This document shows positions 23,728 through 32,656 of a DNA stretch of 64,000 nt, piece by piece. The stretch spans positions 72,308,903 through 72,372,902 of the forward strand of contig CM037781.1 of the NCBI GenBank assembly GCA_021229015.1. Direction: 5' to 3'. Origin of the DNA: Solen grandis (Eukaryota > Mollusca > Bivalvia > Adapedonta > Solenidae). The position numbers and the translations under genes were made by a program. The notes under the pieces are model-generated. The model searched no databases. It was not told where the DNA came from and saw only the letters and a list, made by a program, of their open reading frames with translations. Each line of letters opens with the position of its first letter. Positions within the stretch are counted from its first letter, which is position 1.

Positions 23728-24585
23728 TTACATCTCCAGTTCAATTAGGATTGCGACCACACCGGAAGCGTGTGACCTACTCGTGTCACGCGTCTGAAAG
23801 TTGATAATATCGCCTTTCTCAACTTGCAGAGGCGGTTGGAAGGTATTGGAAGCGAAATAAGAGCGCTGGACCTTAGTGATATCATAGCCTTGTTGAAATT
23901 GTCCATTTAAGGTGACACCTACAGACACTTGATTCTCCGACAGTCCATTACGCTGGGCCGCGGACAGAGACATTGAAATGATCTTGCCTTTTTTCATCAT
24001 GACGTAGCTCACTTTGCCCTGAGACCGACCCTCCGAGTTGGAGCCGAACGACCATTCGAACTCCCCACCAACCAAAGGTCCGCGCTCCTCGGCCACTAGA
24101 GTTATTACGGGGTCGGGAATTTGGATTAGACTGAGCCTTGCATCGACGTACACTTTGTTTACGGCATCTTTAGAGTGCTGAGGAAGCTGTACATTTATGA
24201 TCCGGTGACCTCCAAGGTCAAGGTCGTCTTCCATGGGCGTTTCACCATTTTTCCTCACGACTTCGCCCTTAAACTGCTCCCAGGCAGTTTTTCTCACGAC
24301 TTCGCCCTTAAACTGCTCCCAGGCAGTTTTCCTCACGACTTTGCCCTTAAAATGGTCCCACCCTGCCTGGACCATTTTCGCAGAAACGCCGTCAGTAGGC
24401 CCTGCGACGTCACCGACGTTCATAAGCCGACCTCCTTCTAAGTCTACATTTCCATCATCCGTCTTTTTAAGATACTGCGATAGATTGGGAGGTGCGGACC
24501 GTCGCGAGGCGACTGCATCGACGTAAGCCCGAGTAGCGTAATTAACCTCAGAGAATTTATACCCCCGCCCACCAAAGATACTCAT
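23728..24585 (-). CDS. Fibre-like (receptor-binding spike) protein, outer element
   Basis: A 285-aa protein. The first half has three phage-tail-fibre-like modules: NYATRAYVDAV (about 15-25); NVDLEGGRLMNVGDVAGPTD (about 47-66); and DLDLGGHRIINVQLPQHSKD followed by VNKVYVD (about 119-147). The pattern 'L.LGG..I.NV..P....DAV.K.YVD' is typical of the shafts of trimeric tail fibres. Between the last two lie three tandem copies of a 13-residue unit AWEQFKGEVVRKT. The C-terminal half (about 150-285) is beta-rich and may be a globular head. The inferred role is a vertex fibre for attachment, next to the penton-like gene on the same strand, with overlapping stop/start (24,582-24,585). Confidence 0.7.
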   Translation of the reverse strand: MSIFGGRGYKFSEVNYATRAYVDAVASRRSAPPNLSQYLKKTDDGNVDLEGGRLMNVGDVAGPTDGVSAKMVQAGWDHFKGKVVRKTAWEQFKGEVVRKTAWEQFKGEVVRKNGETPMEDDLDLGGHRIINVQLPQHSKDAVNKVYVDARLSLIQIPDPVITLVAEERGPLVGGEFEWSFGSNSEGRSQGKVSYVMMKKGKIISMSLSAAQRNGLSENQVSVGVTLNGQFQQGYDITKVQRSYFASNTFQPPLQVEKGDIINFQTRDTSRSHASGVVAILIELEM

Positions 24586-25243
24586 TTCACCTCAAGGTCG
24601 ACAGTCACTGGCAAACCGTGGTTGTTTATAATGTTACCACGCTCGTCTCTAACTGAGAGAGAAAGCTCTGAGATGGTACCCTGTCTCAGGAGTTTGAACT
24701 CGGGATTGGGAAATACTGACGTTTTGTTCTCCCCGTATGCCCAGCCCCCAACGGCGACAGCGGCGAGCAGACTACTGGGGGCGCCGTTCAGGGCGTTCTC
24801 GGTAGTGTTTAGCTGCTCCAGATGAATGAACAACAACCTGTTCGGACTGAAATTTACCGGACGCCGCCCACGCACACCCCACCCTGCTCTGAAGGCCCTT
24901 GGGTCTGGTCGAAGCCAAGAAGCTGCAGCAACCCCTCCGTGAAAGTTACGTCCCCCTCAGCAGATTGGACATCGAGGAGTCCGGTTGTCTCGTCCGGCGT
25001 TAGGATTAGGTCCTTGAACGAGGGGCTGAGATGCGAACGTAGCTGCTGAAGAGTCCAAAGTCCGGGACGAACCACACTGTTCACCCCGTTGGACGAGATG
25101 ACCTTCTCGTTCTTTGTGACATTGAACCAGCCAACCGTGTATGCGATGGACCGCAGCCCGACTCTGAGACATCCGCCTCTATTGTCGATTGGCTTTTGGA
25201 GGTAGGTGGGGCCTGTAGTTATATCAGCAATCGTCTGAAACAT
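24582..25243 (-). pseudogene. Penton-like minor capsid protein with a frameshift
   Basis: Two overlapping frames encode the two halves of one protein. The N-terminal half (25,243-24,854, 129 aa) starts MFQTIADITTGPTYLQKP and has a beta-rich 'LRVGLRSIAYT' region. The C-terminal half (read from about 24,875 to 24,582, no ATG) has RLLFIHLEQLNTT, 'NGAPSSLLAAV' and the closing pattern 'LSVRDERGNIINNHGLPVTV'. That order matches the penton-like minor capsid proteins of Maverick-type elements, and the inner element's homologue at 40,013-40,431 follows it. The halves differ by a -1 shift, consistent with one lost base in or near a G-rich stretch around 24,870-24,890. Either the gene is broken or the assembly has an error there. 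Confidence 0.65.
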
Positions 25244-25257
25244 CTTGCAATATTCCG
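25244..25257. promoter_or_regulatory. 14-bp divergent intergenic spacer
   Basis: Only CTTGCAATATTCCG separates the start codons of the divergent penton-like (minus) and 485-aa (plus) genes. Any promoters must lie within the coding sequences or be shared. Confidence 0.4.
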
Positions 25258-26715
25258 ATGGAGGTATTTACGTTCAATAGCGGTGCGAAGTATAAGGTCG
25301 GGGGGTATCAGCGGAGCCTAACCGCCAACAACTTGTCCACGATACTGATCGTAGCCGCCCCCGGCAAGGTCTTCTCTGCGAAAATGCCCGACATCTGGCG
25401 TCAGTACCGTCTACCCAGGGTCAAAACAGATGCCACAGTTCAAGCTTGGACTAAAAGCCCGATGCAGTTCTGGCAGAACCAGGTCAACTTTGCAGTCTGG
25501 TGCGCAACTTCCGGTTCGGGAGTTTCATTTAATGACCACCTGAATGGGCCGGCGGGGCACAAGACTCTGCTCATTCAATCTGTATACCTCTTTCACGTCT
25601 ACTACACCACAAGACGCATTCTGACGGAAATGAAATGCGCCCTCCCACAGGACGCGTCCTGGGACCCCCTAAACAATACATACGACCGGAGAGCGTATGA
25701 ACGGCTTTGCCAGGAATTCGGGGTCGATCCCCAGACAGACTGGCGTCAGAAAGAGTATCCGAACAGCCGCGGCCTGGGGGACGTTCACACCAGGGGGCAC
25801 GTTGCGTGGACCCAGACAGACTTCCGGCACGACAATCAGGCAAAACACATCGCCAGCCAGAACGCCGGAAACCTAGACCCCGAACACATGACATTCGGCT
25901 CGGAGGTCTCTGGAGGCCGTCATTGTGGGGTTTCATCGTGCGACTGGCTACCGCCTAAAAAGGCCCACATCGAGTTCATCGAGCAAGATCCCGGCGTTGA
26001 CGGCTCTTGGAGCACGTTCGTGCTTGACAGCTCGAAAGGCTTCACCCAAGCCGGCATGGAGCGAATCAACGACTCAATCCGGACATACGTGTGGGCTCTG
26101 CTCGGTGCCCAGGCACAAACCAAGTCCAGGATCATCGACAAGGCATCGGGCGGCTTCGAGGCTCAAAAGCAGTTCCTAGCCCTAATGGAGGATGCGATCA
26201 ACTCTCCGGTTGACATCCAGGCCTCTATTACCCGTTACCAAAGCGTTCTGCAGTACGCCGGGAGTGAGCTTAACATAGTCTTTGGGACAGGATTGTACAT
26301 GGCTCCAAGCGACATGCTTCTTAATATAAATCCAGGCATCGCGGGCTACAACAACAAAATTCAGAAGGCTCCGGCTGGCCTCCCCATCGGCACGGTTCAA
26401 AGCAACTCTGCTCCAGTTCAGGGGCTGGGCAGCTTCGATGATGGTAAAATCGCGGGCAACAAAATTCAGAAGGCTCCGGCCCCCATCGGCACGGTTCAAA
26501 GCAACTCTGCTCCAGTTCAGGGGCTGCAGCATGGCAGCTTCGATGATGGTAAAATCGCGGGGCCTCCGCGGGCGGACCCACCGACTCATAAGGGAATATC
26601 AACCCTGCCCGCTGCAAACGCAGCAGCTGCGCGGGTACACTCCGACGAGAAAAAGGCTCTGGTTGTGGGTGGAATTGCGGTCGGGCTAGTGGCCCTTTGG
26701 CTAGCGCTTCGCTAG
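25258..26715 (+). CDS. 485-aa conserved Maverick-type protein, C-terminal membrane anchor
   Basis: A 485-aa protein with no motif of known function that I can name. It is read as two parts. Residues 1-about 360 are folded and well conserved in style: MEVFTFNSGAKYKVGGYQ at the start, an aromatic 'SPMQFWQNQVNFAVWC' near 65, 'FVLDSSKGFTQAGMERINDS' near 260, and 'GTGLYMAPSDM' near 350. The low-complexity tail holds two copies of a roughly 33-residue unit (NKIQKAPA…FDDGKIAG, about 365-435), and the last 20 residues form a transmembrane segment ending in LALR. I recall similar unnamed proteins in cnidarian and mollusc genomes. It is likely a virion protein because it is divergent from the penton-like gene and convergent with the coiled-coil protein. 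Function unknown. Confidence 0.75.
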   Translation: MEVFTFNSGAKYKVGGYQRSLTANNLSTILIVAAPGKVFSAKMPDIWRQYRLPRVKTDATVQAWTKSPMQFWQNQVNFAVWCATSGSGVSFNDHLNGPAGHKTLLIQSVYLFHVYYTTRRILTEMKCALPQDASWDPLNNTYDRRAYERLCQEFGVDPQTDWRQKEYPNSRGLGDVHTRGHVAWTQTDFRHDNQAKHIASQNAGNLDPEHMTFGSEVSGGRHCGVSSCDWLPPKKAHIEFIEQDPGVDGSWSTFVLDSSKGFTQAGMERINDSIRTYVWALLGAQAQTKSRIIDKASGGFEAQKQFLALMEDAINSPVDIQASITRYQSVLQYAGSELNIVFGTGLYMAPSDMLLNINPGIAGYNNKIQKAPAGLPIGTVQSNSAPVQGLGSFDDGKIAGNKIQKAPAPIGTVQSNSAPVQGLQHGSFDDGKIAGPPRADPPTHKGISTLPAANAAAARVHSDEKKALVVGGIAVGLVALWLALR

Positions 26716-26718
26716 CCA
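26698..26718. terminator. Perfect hairpin at overlapping convergent stops
   Basis: TGGCTAGCG, CTT loop, CGCTAGCCA: a 9-bp perfect stem with a 3-nt loop. It covers the last codons of both convergent genes, which overlap by 15 bp (26,701-26,715), and supplies a TAG stop on each strand. A two-way transcription end or RNA-processing signal is inferred, not shown. Confidence 0.5.
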
Positions 26719-27915
26719 CTCGCGGGTTGCGACTAGTAACAGGCCTCCAACGGCAATGACCAACGCCCAAGTGTGCTCGGCAAGCCATCCAACTGCCTTG
26801 CCAGCGGTCGACAGCAACCACGAAACCACGCTGCCTATGATGCCGGGGATGGCGGCCGCGACCTTACCCGCAAGCTTACCAAGAAGGGTGGCGAGAGCTT
26901 TCAGCTGCTTTTTCACCCATTCTTTTACCCCACCCTTATCAGTTGGCGCAGGGGGAGTGGCCCCGCCTGCACCGCTGCCACCTCCTGTTAGTGCTAGGAC
27001 GAGCGTGCTGATGGTCATCCCGATCGCTGTGAGGATGGACACGACGGTGATCCCCTGCTCTCGGAAGAGAGTCTTGATCCGTTCAGCCAGCGTGGCGTCT
27101 TCATGCATCATTCGCCGCAGGGTGCCCCGAACCCGGCTGATCTGCGATCTGAGAGCTTCTCGGTTGAACGAAGACGCCTCGAGCCTAGTCGTCCGCTCGT
27201 CATTAAGATCAGCGATGCGCTGTCTGATCTCCCGCTGCAGCTGCTCGTCTTCTGTTTCTCCCAGTTTTCTTTTTTCCCGTTCAATGTGTCTGTCGAGCTC
27301 AGAGAGCCTTGCCAGGTTATTAATAAGCTCACCGCGCTGGGTTTGCATAGCCTTATCGAGTCCTCGGAGTTCCCGGTACCGCATTACTAACTCGGACCTG
27401 TCCAAGTCCGATGTACTCAGTGGTGAGTCGTTGATCGTTTTCAACGCGGTCTCCTCCGCTTCCGTCAGGGCGTGGGTTGCTCTGTCGACATCTACCACCT
27501 CAAGACTTCCGCCGGCCGCTTCGCCTAGTACTCCATCAGCCTGCAGTATCTGGGTGACAGCTTCAGCGGGTAGAGTCGCCTTTCTTCCCCCCCAGTCCGA
27601 GAAACCGAGTTCGTCACGGATTATTGCCCGACCTCCTTTCTTACCCGCTATAGAGGTTAGCTTTAGGGGTTTTCCATCGCGACCCTTGACCAGATCGACA
27701 CCCGGATGAGCCCTTAGGCGGAGTTGACCCTTTCTGTCGATCTCAAATTTATGGTAGTCCTTACCAGCGGCGGGATATCCCTCACCCAAATTGTTATAAT
27801 ACCCATCAACGGCATCCGTGAGTAATTCATTGGAAAGCGATGTGGTTGCGATATCGTCATTGGCCGGCGACGTCCGGTCACTGAAATCTTCTAGTGGTAT
27901 CTCTTCATCGGCCAT
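26701..27915 (-). CDS. 404-aa coiled-coil membrane protein, outer element
   Basis: An acidic N-terminus (MADEEIPLEDFSDRTSPAND) is followed by a globular part (about 50-150). A long charged helix predicted as coiled coil spans about 165-280 (RELRGLDKAMQTQRGELINN, then alternating Glu/Arg/Leu). A first hydrophobic segment lies at about 287-308 (ITVVSILTAIGMTISTLVLA), then a Gly/Pro-rich linker, an amphipathic Lys/Ala/Leu stretch and a second membrane segment near the end (LVIAVGGLLLVA). The helical core plus C-terminal amphipathic part could act on membranes, as minor capsid proteins such as adenovirus VI do, but no homology to VI is visible. It is divergent from the capsid gene with a 19-bp gap and ends in the shared hairpin. 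Confidence 0.7.
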   Translation of the reverse strand: MADEEIPLEDFSDRTSPANDDIATTSLSNELLTDAVDGYYNNLGEGYPAAGKDYHKFEIDRKGQLRLRAHPGVDLVKGRDGKPLKLTSIAGKKGGRAIIRDELGFSDWGGRKATLPAEAVTQILQADGVLGEAAGGSLEVVDVDRATHALTEAEETALKTINDSPLSTSDLDRSELVMRYRELRGLDKAMQTQRGELINNLARLSELDRHIEREKRKLGETEDEQLQREIRQRIADLNDERTTRLEASSFNREALRSQISRVRGTLRRMMHEDATLAERIKTLFREQGITVVSILTAIGMTISTLVLALTGGGSGAGGATPPAPTDKGGVKEWVKKQLKALATLLGKLAGKVAAAIPGIIGSVVSWLLSTAGKAVGWLAEHTWALVIAVGGLLLVATREWLAKR

Positions 27916-27934
27916 GATCGTGTATTAGACTCAA

Positions 27935-29254
27935 ATGTCAGCGAGTTCAATATATAGGATGGCACAAAGCGCATACGGTAGAAAGCTCAACCCGCACCGA
28001 CGCCCGAGAGAACCCCTAGGGGTCAAAGGCATTCGCCAAACGGTTGTGATCACAAACAACCCCTCCACAATCGACCAAAATCAGCAGCTCTTAGTGAGGT
28101 TCCCGAACCTTGGGGCTAGTGATGTCATAGTCCCCGGAACAACTCGTTTAGCATTCCAAATCAAGCTGGACTCAACCGATGCTAACCGCCTAGTGGTCAA
28201 TAATCTTGGTAGGGCCATCGTGAAGAAGACCACGATCAAAATTTCCGGGAACGAGGTCATGAGCATCGATGACAGCGATGTGTTCGGATGCTACGTGGAC
28301 CTCTGGAAAACCGACAACGAGCGGGCGAACTCACAGTACCAAGGTATTGACACCACGAAGGACAGAAACGTAACGAAGAATAGACTCGGTGCTGGAGACA
28401 AGGCGACTAACAAGGTGAAGGACGTCGCTGTTGCCAAGGCTTACGGGAACCGCTTCTACATCCCACTCGACTTCGAACTCTTGGAGAGTCACATGCCCTT
28501 CTTTCAGTCCGCTTTTGGTGACAGGCTGGAATACGAACTTACGTTCAACGATTACAGTCGTGTAGTCCGGGCAACCGGTGACGCGGCTGCCAAATTCTCA
28601 GTCGAGGGCATTGCCTTGGAGTTCGAGATGGTGACCAACAGGGAGCTAGCCGACAACATCCGCAACCAGTATGCGGGGAAGATAGCGATCCTCTACGACA
28701 GGGTCCTCCGACACCGCAGAATAGTGGCGAACAAGTCGGACACGCTGTTGAACATCAACCTGAACGTCCCCGCTCGATCGATGAAGGGGGTCTTGATGCT
28801 CTTCGAGGAACCGACTGATGCATTTGCTCGCCAGAGCGAGGCGTTCTACAACCCCAAGATCACGAAGGTGGAGGTCACTGTCGAGGGCATTCCAAACCAG
28901 CTCTATGCGCAAGGCATGCGCCATTACCAGGCGTGGGACGAGGTCAGAAAACTAATGGCGGGCGGATTAAAACGGCATCCCGAAGTGGCCATGGTGGCCA
29001 AGGACCTCAGTGTCCACGCTTGCGACCTGGGCAAGTACCTCACGGAGGAGTTCGCTCTCTGGCTGGACTTGAGGTTAACCGACGACGACGGCCTGCACGG
29101 CAATGGCCGCCGGGTCGAAAACGCGAGCGAGGGTATTACGATCCAGATCGACAAAGAAGCAGAAGCAGAAGCTCCATTGAACATTTACCTCTTCGTAATC
29201 ATGGATGCGCAGCTCAACATCGAGAATGGGCGATTCGTGTCAGCTATTTACTAG
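27935..29254 (+). CDS. Major capsid protein (double jelly-roll), outer element
   Basis: A 439-aa protein, a usual length for Maverick/adintovirus capsid proteins. It is beta-rich with no membrane segment. Recognisable points are 'RQTVVITNNPSTIDQNQQLL' near 31, 'VPGTTRLAFQIKL' near 66, 'KTTIKISGNEVMSIDDSDVF' near 97 and 'RFYIPLDFELLESHMPFFQS' near 172, with the second jelly-roll running from about 245 to the end. I identify it as the hexon-like capsid protein by length, the beta-rich pattern, and the capsid-ATPase gene order. An in-frame ATG at 27,959 is an alternative start. Its 3' end overlaps the ATPase start. It shares no obvious similarity with the inner element's capsid protein, so the two elements belong to different lineages. 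Confidence 0.75.
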   Translation: MSASSIYRMAQSAYGRKLNPHRRPREPLGVKGIRQTVVITNNPSTIDQNQQLLVRFPNLGASDVIVPGTTRLAFQIKLDSTDANRLVVNNLGRAIVKKTTIKISGNEVMSIDDSDVFGCYVDLWKTDNERANSQYQGIDTTKDRNVTKNRLGAGDKATNKVKDVAVAKAYGNRFYIPLDFELLESHMPFFQSAFGDRLEYELTFNDYSRVVRATGDAAAKFSVEGIALEFEMVTNRELADNIRNQYAGKIAILYDRVLRHRRIVANKSDTLLNINLNVPARSMKGVLMLFEEPTDAFARQSEAFYNPKITKVEVTVEGIPNQLYAQGMRHYQAWDEVRKLMAGGLKRHPEVAMVAKDLSVHACDLGKYLTEEFALWLDLRLTDDDGLHGNGRRVENASEGITIQIDKEAEAEAPLNIYLFVIMDAQLNIENGRFVSAIY

Positions 29255-29419
29255 CGACTTAGTCACTGAGCCCCACTCGGCGATAATCTGCGGCATGACT
29301 GGCTGCGGGAAAACGAAATTCGTGCTTGACCTCCTCGAGGGCCCATACCGCGACCGTTTCGAGCACGTCGTAATCCTGTGTCCCACGATCAGGCACAACA
29401 CGACCTATCTGGAGCGCGC
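29226..29419 (+). pseudogene. Packaging ATPase, N-terminal part, outer element (split)
   Basis: FtsK/HerA (A32-like) genome-packaging ATPase that pumps DNA into the capsid. From the ATG at 29,226 the Walker A motif GMTGCGKT lies at residues 23-30, followed by 'HVVILCPT'. The start overlaps the capsid gene by 29 bp; an ATG at 29,205 would extend it 7 codons. The frame is intact up to GCGCGC at 29,414-29,419, where the inner element begins, and stops after four codons of foreign sequence. The remainder of the gene is at 43,718-44,156. The two parts total 627 bp without the element and one duplication copy, a whole number of codons, so the insertion is the only break seen. Confidence 0.85.
29414..29419. 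repeat. Target-site duplication GCGCGC, left
   Basis: Six bases next to the left inverted repeat; the same six are at 43,718-43,723. Six-bp duplications are the known rule for Polinton/Maverick insertion. The site is itself palindromic, so the apparent inverted symmetry runs 6 bp past the true ends. Confidence 0.9.
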
Positions 29420-29699
29420 AGTAGTGTAGTATGTAGTAAAATACCACCTACCACATTTTCATGCAGGCCACATTTCAGTGCAACGCTCCGACGGCAGCCG
29501 ATTGGTCGACGGAAACGCCCGAAGTCGATTCGGTATTATTTTACACGGTCTGCGGGTAAGTTTAAGGCTTGACCGCTAGTTGTCCGATAAAATTACGCAA
29601 TGACGAATAAAAACGATGCACGGAGGCGCACGGACGGTCGGCGGAAACGCCCGAAGCCGGTTCGTGACTATTCGGAAAAGTATACAGGTAAAAGTCGCT
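29420..29699 (+). repeat. Left terminal inverted repeat, 280 bp
   Basis: Begins AGTAGTGTAGTATGTAGTAA. As far as I can align by eye it is identical to the reverse complement of 43,438-43,717. Inside it, CGGAAACGCCCGAAG occurs twice (near 29,509 and 29,643), each with GTCG-like flanks. This may be a binding motif for integrase or terminal protein (inferred). Confidence 0.95.
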
Positions 29700-29975
29700 C
29701 TAGGCGTACTGTTGGTTATGGACTGAAAACGGGATATACAGTGTTTACACTACAACGTAACCTCCGGGTATACTTGAAATTAATGAACCGTCCGGCCGTG
29801 TATTGTAGAGCTAAATTAATTATTGCATCTACCTGAATGCACTAGTGCGTATTATTTACCCTGCAGTTTAATGCGGTTGTTGACAGACTGACCATCTATA
29901 TACTTTTCATTTTGTATTTTCAGCTTCGTTCGAAGCGGACACTTAACCAATTCATAATTCTACCTATTTGACACA

Positions 29976-32623
29976 ATGAAACATATAAAATGCAGTAAAT
30001 GCGGTGAATTAATTAGACCACCGGATTATTGTGATCATTATAGAAATTGTTCAAGAAATGATGTAAGTACATGTATATGTATATCTTTTCTTTTTCATTG
30101 ATGTTGTTGTTTTATTTTTTCATCTTATTCATATATTTATTTATTTGCTTATCTATCTATTTATTTAATTTTGTTTTGTTTTATTTTATTTTAATCAGAT
30201 CTATGTTGTCATTATTTCTATTTTTCATAAGCACAGAGCTGTTTGATATTATATACAACTATAAAGTGTAGCTGCTAATATTCATTAGAAAACTGATCTG
30301 AACACAAATATTCAACCGTAATGCAAATTGTTATGAAAGACGTTTTTGCGTTAATAATTTTTATTATACATTCCGATTTAGGAAAACAACGTCCAAGTAG
30401 CCGGAGAGAGTTCAGACTCTGAAAATCCTCAGAAACGTCAGAAAGTGTCAGTCAGCGTCACAGCAAGGTTAGTTATTAAACACCATATCGGTTTTTTTTT
30501 TTTTTTTTTTTTTCAAAATTTATTTATATTCTTTATTTATTATAAATACATGTAATTCAAGACAGTAAACATAATGTGTAATATGACTATGTGACTAATA
30601 TGACTATATGTGTTGTATAACTATACTCACGTTAGGTAAATATGTTTTCAGCAATGCTAGCCACTTCAATGCTGATGAGGTTAATTCAAACACAGAACGA
30701 CAAAGAGATAATAACATCGATCTTCAATGCAGTCGGTGCTACAAAAGCTTCTCTCGAAAGGGGATACGGATTCAGCATGAAAGGAAGTGTGATCCTAATA
30801 AACAGAGAAAAACCGATATAACAGCTTGCGGAAAATGTGGCACAACGTTTTCAGACTATAGATGTAGATTGAGGCATGAAAAGAAATGCGTAAGGGTGTC
30901 TAGCAGTTCTTTTACATGTCCTCAATGTAACAAAGCATTTACATCACTAAAAATGTTATTGAAACATGAGAGAGAGATGAAGCACAACCAACCCGGTGGG
31001 AGTAGCAGTTCTGAAAATATTCATATGCCGTCTGATATTGCAAAAACAAATTCTAGTGATAATAACATTACCCCTGCACCGAAAACTAAGCGACCAAAAT
31101 GCCGTAATTGTGGTGAATCTTTCGATAACTACAGAGACCTGTATAGTCATAGAAAACAGAGACACACTCAAACGGATGATCATAAATTACAGGACGATCC
31201 TTGGGATGGAAACGGTGAGACAGCACCATGGATAAACGAGGATGGGAGCGTGAATGAGAGTTTCAGAAGAGCGTATGAACAGCACAGGCATTTAATATTG
31301 AGAGAGAGAGTAAGTCTAGATGAAGTCAGGGTCACGTACAATTTTCCGGTGCCAAACCTTTCAAATGTAGATCAGTTAACGGATCAAATAGAATTTATTT
31401 TTCAAAGTAACCATAACAGCTTCAAAATTAATCTTTCGTTTGGTCTTATACTTCAGAATATTGATACACAGCATTACAGGTATTTTGCACCGCATTTCAC
31501 TGACGGTTTGTTTTTATTTCCTCAACTTATTAACAACAGGCAAGATATTGAAAACTTGCGATCTCGCCTGACTGAGTTGGATCTTTCAAATTATTTTGAA
31601 AAACAAAAGCCAAATTCAAAATGGAAACCTGTTATAATAACAAACGTTCAGTACGTTGTTTATAAAACAAGTTTTCCTTTGGGGTTAAGTCAACCGTTGC
31701 CGGCATTCATCAGGAATTCTAAAAGTATAGTTTCTTTCGAGAAAAATCCAAATTCCGGTCAATTGTACAAAGACAGCCTCTGTTTCTTTCGGTGTTTAGC
31801 CTATCATAAGACAAATACAATTAAGTGCGAACGTTTAACAGCGGAATTGCACAAAAAATGGTTACAATACGCTCATGTGAATGCGATTAAGTCAACAGAA
31901 ATAAATCTTGATAAAATACCAGACCTTGAGACATGTTTTGAAACTAATATTAACGTGTATGAAATTTGCGAAGACAAAACCGTTACCATTTTATATAGAT
32001 CTCGGGAAATATATTCAAAAGAAACATCTACATCAATGAATCTGAATCTGTTTTCGAACCATCTAAGTTACATATCAAAATTTGATTCATATGCAACAAA
32101 ATTCAAATGTCGACTTTGTGCAAAACTGTTCAAGGCTAAATTTGCACTAATCCGTCACGAGAAAACGTGTCAGAATGCAACAAAACTGAGATTTCCAGGA
32201 GGATACTTTACACCGCTGAGAACAATTTTTGAAAAATTAGAAATGCTTGGAATTAGTGTTGATAAGTCTTTGCATAACTTCCCTTGGTTTTTAACGTTCG
32301 ATTTGGAGGCAATGTTGAAATCCACGGAGAAACAGGCTGGTGAATGTCTTACCAAAGTCTCTAAACACGAACCTATATCCGTAAGCATATGTAGTAATGT
32401 GGAGGGATTTACAACTCCAAAATTTATTCTAGACACAGATTTTGATTCTCTTTTGAGTAGAATGGTTAAACATATGAACGATGTTTCAGATAAGGTTTAT
32501 ACTCTTGCTCAGAAAAGATGGTCGCACATTTTCATTGAACTTGAAAGTTTAGAATGTAAGTGGAAAAAAATAGAAAATTTAAAAGACAACGTAGTAGAAG
32601 TTGACGATGATGATAATGATGAC

Positions 32624-32656
<33 letters not shown>

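Noticed and set aside
26321..26821. 166-aa minus-strand open frame
   Set aside because: Antisense shadow of the 485-aa gene that includes its duplicated segment.
26756..27709. 317-aa plus-strand open frame
   Set aside because: Antisense shadow of the 404-aa coiled-coil gene; low-complexity Ser/Arg/Pro composition.
29600..29836. Basic 78-aa open frame at the left end of the inner element
   Set aside because: It begins inside the terminal inverted repeat and has no counterpart start or conserved motif. The polymerase exon starts later.
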